Below are positions 5,055 to 8,910 of a stretch of DNA of 8,910 bases, in pieces. This DNA comes from JAUREX01 sp044356825 (lineage in GTDB: Bacteria > Pseudomonadota > Alphaproteobacteria > Rhodobacterales > Rhodobacteraceae): the NCBI GenBank assembly GCA_044356825.1, contig JBIKVM010000126.1, positions 1 to 8,910 on the forward strand. Reading direction: 5' to 3'. The position numbers and the translations under genes were made by a program. Each line of letters begins with the position of its first letter. The first letter of the stretch is position 1. The notes below the pieces were generated by a model. That model was not told the DNA's origin. It ran no database searches and saw nothing but the letters and a program-made list of their open reading frames with translations.

Positions 5055-7253
5055 ATGCCCGTCAACGCCGATTTCCTCGCCTCCGCCCCGCCGCAGCCCG
5101 TGGCCCTGCCCGAGGTGGCGGCCGGTCCGGGGCGGTTCTTCAACCGCGAACTCTCGTGGCTCGATTTCAACTGGCGCGTCCTCGAAGAGGCCGCGAACCC
5201 CCGCGTGCCGCTGCTCGAGCGGCTGCGGTTCCTCTCGATCTCGGCCACGAACCTCGATGAATTCTATACCGTCCGGGTCGCTGGGCTGCGCGAACTGGCG
5301 CGCTCGGGCAAGGGGCAGCCCTCGGACGACGGCCTGATGCCGGCCGAGCAGCTCGTGCGGATCAATCAGGACGCGCGCGCGCTGATGCAGACCCAGCAGC
5401 GCACGCTGCGCACGCTCCGCCGCGCGATGGAAGCCGAGGGGATCGCGATCCTGGGGGCCGCCAAGCTGTCGCGGCGCGACCGGGCGTTCCTTCAGGCGCA
5501 TTTCGTGGCGCAGGTGTTCCCGGTGCTCTCGCCGCTCGCGATCGACCCCGCGCATCCCTTCCCCTTCATCCCCAACGGCGGCTTCTGCCTCGGCCTCGAC
5601 CTCGCGCGGACCGAGGGCGGGCGGACGCTGACGGCCCTTCTGCCCATTCCCCAGCAGGTCGCGCGCTTTGTCGCCCTGCCCGCGCCCGAGGGGCGGCTGC
5701 GGGTGCTGCCGCTCGAGGATCTGCTGCTCTTGCACATCGACCGGCTCTTTCCGGGCTATGAATTGCGCGGGCATTGCGCCTTTCGCGTGCTGCGCGACAG
5801 CGACCTCGAGGTCGAGGACGAGGCCGAGGATCTGGTGCGCGAGTTCGAGGTCGCGCTGAAGCGCCGCCGCCGGGGCGAGGTGATCCGCCTCAAGATCTCG
5901 GCCGGGGCGCCGCCCATGCTGCGCGACACGATCATGGCCGAGCTTGGCGTCACCGCCGACGAGGTCGTCGAGGTCGCGGGCCTTCTGGGCCTGACCGATC
6001 TGCGCGAACTCGTCACCGACAGCCGGCGCGACCTGCTCTGGCCGCCCTTCACCCCCCGCGTGCCCGAGCGCGTCCACGACCACGGCGGCGACATCTTCGC
6101 CGCCATCCGCCAGAAGGACATGCTGCTCCACCACCCCTATGAGAGCTTCGACATGGTGGTGCGGTTTCTCGAACAGGCCGCGCGCGATCCCGACGTGCTC
6201 GCGATCAAGCAGACGCTCTATCGCACCTCCTACGACAGCCCCGTCGTCGGCGCGCTCTGCGAGGCGGCCGAGGCCGGCAAGTCGGTGACGGCGCTGGTCG
6301 AGATCAAGGCCCGCTTCGACGAGGCCGCCAACATCCGCCAGTCGCGCCGGCTCGAACGCGCCGGGGCGCATGTCGTCTACGGCTTCCTGCACCTCAAGAC
6401 CCACGCCAAGATCTCGACCGTCGTGCGGCGCGAGGGCGACGGGCTCGTGACCTATACCCATTTCGGCACCGGCAACTATCACCCCATCACGGCGCGCATC
6501 TATACCGACCTGTCGTTCTTCACCGCCGATGCCGCGCTCGGGCGCGACGCGACGAAGGTGTTCAACTACCTCTCGGGCTACGCGATCCCCGAGGGGCTCG
6601 AGAACCTCGCGATCTCGCCCCTGACGCTCAAGCCCCGTCTGCTCGAGCTGATCGCGGCCGAGGCCGAGATCGCGCGCCGGGGCGGCCGGGGCGAGATCTG
6701 GGCCAAGATGAACAGCCTCATCGACGCCGAGGTGATCGACGCGCTCTATGCCGCGAGCCGGGCAGGGGTGCGCATCAGCCTGATCGTGCGCGGCATCTGC
6801 GGGCTCCGGCCGGGGGTGCGGGGACTGTCGGAGACGATCCGGGTGAAATCGATCGTGGGGCGGTTCCTCGAACACAGCCGGATCGTGTGCTTCGGGGCGG
6901 GGCACGGGCTCCCCTCGGCCGGGGCGCGGGTCTTCATCTCCTCGGCCGACTGGATGGGGCGCAACTTTGCCGGCCGGGTGGAGACGCTGGTCGAGATCGG
7001 GAACGCCACCGTCAAGGCGCAGATCGTCGATCAGATCATGGCCGCGAACCTTGCCGACACGGCGCAAAGCTGGGTGCTCGACGCCGCCGGGCGCTATCGG
7101 CGCGACGAGGCGCACGACCCGGCGACGGCCTTTTCTTGCCACCGCTTCTTTCTCGACAACCCCTCGCTCTCGGGGCGGGGCAGCGCGGGGGCGGCGGATG
7201 TGCCGGTGCTCGCACCCGCCGCTGGTGCGGGCGCGGAGTTGGGCAGGGATTGA
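5055..7253 (+). CDS. ppk1: Polyphosphate kinase 1
   Basis: A 732-residue PPK1 that reversibly transfers the ATP gamma-phosphate onto polyphosphate; the family forms oligomers and is often membrane-associated. The N-domain begins with FFNRELSWLDFNWRVLEE (28-45), followed by LSISATNLDEFYTVRV (60-75). The head domain includes VLSPLAIDPAHPFPFIPNG (156-174). The catalytic C1/C2 domains show IKQTLYRT (384-391; R390), IKARFDEAANIRQSRRLERA (418-437; R420), HLKTHAK (446-452; H450), FLEHSRI (604-610; H607) and SSADWMGRNFAGRVE. These residues sit exactly 15 positions after E. coli R375, R405, H435 and H592, so the phosphorylated histidine, the second histidine and the phosphate-binding arginines are all kept and the enzyme should be active. 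The protein is longer than E. coli Ppk (688) because of a short N-terminal extension and an Ala/Gly/Pro-rich C-terminal tail (about 700-732) with no recognised function. The start has AAGG five bases upstream. It lies between hdaA and ppx in an apparent operon. Confidence 0.97.
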   Translation: MPVNADFLASAPPQPVALPEVAAGPGRFFNRELSWLDFNWRVLEEAANPRVPLLERLRFLSISATNLDEFYTVRVAGLRELARSGKGQPSDDGLMPAEQLVRINQDARALMQTQQRTLRTLRRAMEAEGIAILGAAKLSRRDRAFLQAHFVAQVFPVLSPLAIDPAHPFPFIPNGGFCLGLDLARTEGGRTLTALLPIPQQVARFVALPAPEGRLRVLPLEDLLLLHIDRLFPGYELRGHCAFRVLRDSDLEVEDEAEDLVREFEVALKRRRRGEVIRLKISAGAPPMLRDTIMAELGVTADEVVEVAGLLGLTDLRELVTDSRRDLLWPPFTPRVPERVHDHGGDIFAAIRQKDMLLHHPYESFDMVVRFLEQAARDPDVLAIKQTLYRTSYDSPVVGALCEAAEAGKSVTALVEIKARFDEAANIRQSRRLERAGAHVVYGFLHLKTHAKISTVVRREGDGLVTYTHFGTGNYHPITARIYTDLSFFTADAALGRDATKVFNYLSGYAIPEGLENLAISPLTLKPRLLELIAAEAEIARRGGRGEIWAKMNSLIDAEVIDALYAASRAGVRISLIVRGICGLRPGVRGLSETIRVKSIVGRFLEHSRIVCFGAGHGLPSAGARVFISSADWMGRNFAGRVETLVEIGNATVKAQIVDQIMAANLADTAQSWVLDAAGRYRRDEAHDPATAFSCHRFFLDNPSLSGRGSAGAADVPVLAPAAGAGAELGRD

Positions 7254-7312
7254 CCGCGCGCACGCATCGCGCCACCCTCTCGGACGCAGAATCGCTCCGA
7301 ACCGGACGGCCG

Positions 7313-8857
7313 ATGGACGACATGCCGCTTCATGCCGCCGATGAGTGGGGACCTTTCGGCGCACCGCTCTTCGATGATCCGTCCGCGCGCGCGCTCTCGC
7401 GCGTGGGCGTCATCGACATAGGCTCGAACTCGGTGCGGATGGTCGTCTTCGACGGCGCCGCGCGCTCGCCAGCGTATTTCTTCAACGAGAAGGTCATGGC
7501 CGGACTCGGGCGCGGTCTGGCCGAGACCGGGCGCCTCAACCCCGAGGGTCGGGTGCGCGCACTCTCGGCGCTTGGCCGCTTTGCGATCCTCGCCGAGGCG
7601 ATGGCCGTCTCGCCGCTCAGCGTCGTGGCGACGGCGGCGGTGCGCGAGGCGATCGACGGCCCCGAATTCGCCGCCGAGGTGGCCGAGCGCACGGGCCTGC
7701 GGATGACGGTGATCGGCGGCGACGAGGAGGCGCGCCTTGCCGCGCAGGGCGTGCTGCTCGGCTGGCCCGATGCCGAGGGGATCGTGTGCGATCTGGGCGG
7801 CAACTCGATGGAGCTTGCGCGCATCTCGGGCGGAGCGGTCGGGGCGCGCGCGACGACCCCGCTTGGCCCGTTCCGCCTGCACGAGACAGGGACCACCCCG
7901 GCCGCGCGCGCCACCCGCATCGCCGCCACCCTGCGCCCCGTGGCGCAGGATCTCGCGGCGCCGGGCTCGCGGCTCTATCTGGTCGGCGGGTCCTGGCGCG
8001 TGATCGGCCGGCTCGACATGGAGCGGCGCGGCTATCCGCTGACGGTGCTGCACGAATACCGCATGACGCCGGCGCAGGTCCTCGAGACGATCGACTGGCT
8101 TGGCCAGAGCGACCTTGCCGCGCTGCGCGCGCGCACCAGTACCTCGTCCGAGCGCATGGCGCTCGTGCCGCAGGCCTGCGAGGTGCTCGCGGGGCTCCTG
8201 GCCGAGTTCCGCCCGCGCGAGATCGACATCTCGGCCTACGGCATCCGCGAGGGGATGCTCTATGACCAGATGCCCGAGCAATTGCGCCGGCGCGATCCGC
8301 TGATCGAGGCCGCACGCATGGCCGAGGCGTCGCAGGCGCGGATGCCGGGCTTCGGGCGCAAGCTGCACGCCTTCCTCGCCCCGCTCTTCCGACACGAGCC
8401 GCCGGCGCGCCAGCGCCTCATCAAGGCCGCGTGCCTCTTGCACGACACCACCTGGCGCGCGCATCCCGACTATCGCGCCGAAGTCTGCTTCGACAACGCC
8501 ACGCGTGCCAATCTGGGCGGGCTCGACCATCCGGGGCGGGTGTTTCTGGGCCTCGCCCTCTTGCACCGCTACAAGAACTCGCGCTCGGGCTCGCGGTTCG
8601 AGCCGCTCTTGCGGCTGCTTGACGAAGATCAGATCCGCGACGCCGAGATCCTCGGCAAGGCGATGCGTTTCGGTGCCATGTTCTCGGTCGCCGAGCCAGA
8701 GACGGCCGGCGAATTGCGCGTCGCGCGCGACCGCAAGCGGGTCGAGCTGCACCTCACGCCCAAGGGGCGCACCCTGTTTGGCGAGGTGAGCGAGGCGCGC
8801 TTCCGCGCGCTCGCGCAGGCCATGAAGGCCGAACCCGTGGTGCTCGACCGCGGCTGA
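7313..8857 (+). CDS. ppx: Exopolyphosphatase (Ppx/GppA family)
   Basis: A 514-residue ASKHA-fold phosphatase that releases phosphate from polyphosphate ends, and in some members hydrolyses pppGpp. Phosphate loop 1 is GVIDIGSNSVRMVVFDG (32-48). ATAAVREA (106-113) and GGDEEARLAAQG (135-146, with the catalytic Glu region) follow. The second loop is CDLGGNSMEL (159-168), with Asn where DxGGGSxEL is typical. Then come LVGGSWRVIGRL (223-234) and YGIREGMLYDQ (309-319). The C-terminal HD-like domain starts near 325 and contains LLHDTTWRAHPDY (375-387). The position after ppk1 favours exopolyphosphatase over GppA, but sequence alone does not settle it. The chosen ATG is 59 bases after ppk1 with only a weak purine-rich stretch upstream. 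Alternatives are Met4 (7322) and a TTG at 7250 overlapping the ppk1 stop. Starting at 7313 keeps the DEWGPFGAPLFDDP leader that I recall from related alphaproteobacterial proteins. The gene ends inside a strong hairpin. Confidence 0.94.
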   Translation: MDDMPLHAADEWGPFGAPLFDDPSARALSRVGVIDIGSNSVRMVVFDGAARSPAYFFNEKVMAGLGRGLAETGRLNPEGRVRALSALGRFAILAEAMAVSPLSVVATAAVREAIDGPEFAAEVAERTGLRMTVIGGDEEARLAAQGVLLGWPDAEGIVCDLGGNSMELARISGGAVGARATTPLGPFRLHETGTTPAARATRIAATLRPVAQDLAAPGSRLYLVGGSWRVIGRLDMERRGYPLTVLHEYRMTPAQVLETIDWLGQSDLAALRARTSTSSERMALVPQACEVLAGLLAEFRPREIDISAYGIREGMLYDQMPEQLRRRDPLIEAARMAEASQARMPGFGRKLHAFLAPLFRHEPPARQRLIKAACLLHDTTWRAHPDYRAEVCFDNATRANLGGLDHPGRVFLGLALLHRYKNSRSGSRFEPLLRLLDEDQIRDAEILGKAMRFGAMFSVAEPETAGELRVARDRKRVELHLTPKGRTLFGEVSEARFRALAQAMKAEPVVLDRG

Positions 8858-8882
8858 TGGCGGTGGCGCCCGTCAGCCGCGG
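8848..8882. terminator. Hairpin terminator candidate at the end of ppx, possibly bidirectional
   Basis: CCGCGGCTGA (8848-8857) is perfectly complementary to TCAGCCGCGG (8873-8882). Inside the 15-base loop a second stem pairs GGCG (8859-8862) with CGCC (8867-8870) around GTGG, giving about 14 pairs with a small asymmetric internal loop. The left arm includes the ppx stop codon. No T-run follows on either strand, so it is not a classical intrinsic terminator; such T-less GC hairpins are common at gene ends in GC-rich alphaproteobacteria and may block 3'-exonucleases or assist Rho. Confidence 0.55.
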
Positions 8883-8910
8883 CCGGAACTGACCATCGCC
8901 GCCCCGATTC
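8873..8910 (-). CDS. Possible 3' end of a convergent gene (very short view)
   Basis: On the minus strand one frame is open from the right edge and ends at a TGA (plus-strand TCA 8873-8875), reading IGAAMVSSGRG. That stop lies in the right arm of the hairpin at the end of ppx and mirrors the ppx stop. This is what convergent genes sharing a bidirectional terminator look like, but only eleven residues are visible and such an open stretch is expected by chance at this GC content. The alternative is that the next gene is on the plus strand beyond 8910 (in related genomes I recall rlmE after ppx) and that this frame is meaningless. Confidence 0.18.
   Translation of the reverse strand, partial: IGAAMVSSGRG

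Noticed and set aside
7250..7312. TTG at 7250 overlapping the ppk1 stop as a coupled ppx start.
   Set aside because: The purine-rich AGGGA directly abuts the TTG, leaving no spacer, and the 21 added residues do not look like the family N-terminus. Kept only as an alternative start.
4485..7364. A very long open frame (over 900 codons) on the minus strand, opposite hdaA and ppk1; similar ones at 3058-4374 and 7094-8752.
   Set aside because: They lie antisense to well-recognised genes with catalytic motifs, are extremely rich in Arg, Pro, His and Asp, and are the usual by-product of high third-position GC.
8857..8892. ATG overlapping the ppx stop (TGATG), followed by an 11-codon reading frame.
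   Set aside because: It stops after 11 residues, overlaps the terminator hairpin and resembles nothing known; the ATG overlap is most likely coincidence.

Overview
The window is GC-rich (about 63-72% in most 60-base samples I counted by hand). Its protein content and gene order point to an alphaproteobacterium, most likely of the Rhodobacteraceae. Supporting signs are the short prolyl-tRNA synthetase without an editing insert, an HdaA-type DnaA homologue with a clamp-binding N-terminus, and the order AI-2E-family permease / hdaA / ppk1 / ppx. This placement comes from family knowledge and not from a database search. I see no tRNA, rRNA, CRISPR array, insertion sequence or phage gene.

Left, minus strand (1-1617): proS encodes prolyl-tRNA synthetase. 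Its stop codon overlaps by one base the start of a PrxQ/BCP-like peroxiredoxin gene that runs off the left edge. A 102-base divergent intergenic region (1618-1719) follows and contains an imperfect inverted repeat that could hold both promoters.

Middle, plus strand (1720-3192): the one accessory-looking gene. It encodes a 490-residue protein with two predicted membrane segments, a short conserved-looking helical module, a middle region I do not recognise, and a C-terminal pentapeptide-repeat domain. About 240 bases of the repeat-coding part drop to about 47% GC with rare codons, while the N-terminal part looks native. Its function is unknown and it is the best candidate for something undescribed.

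Right, plus strand (3253-8857): a compact core operon. An AI-2E-family membrane protein overlaps hdaA by four bases (ATGA); hdaA is followed after 27 bases by ppk1, and ppk1 after 59 bases by ppx. The operon joins a regulator of replication initiation with the enzymes that make and degrade polyphosphate, plus a permease of uncertain substrate. It ends in a strong hairpin (8848-8882) that includes the ppx stop codon. The mirror arm of the hairpin carries a possible stop codon for a convergent gene beyond the right edge.

Apart from the pentapeptide gene, this is an ordinary housekeeping region. I found no convincing evidence of a new multi-gene system.
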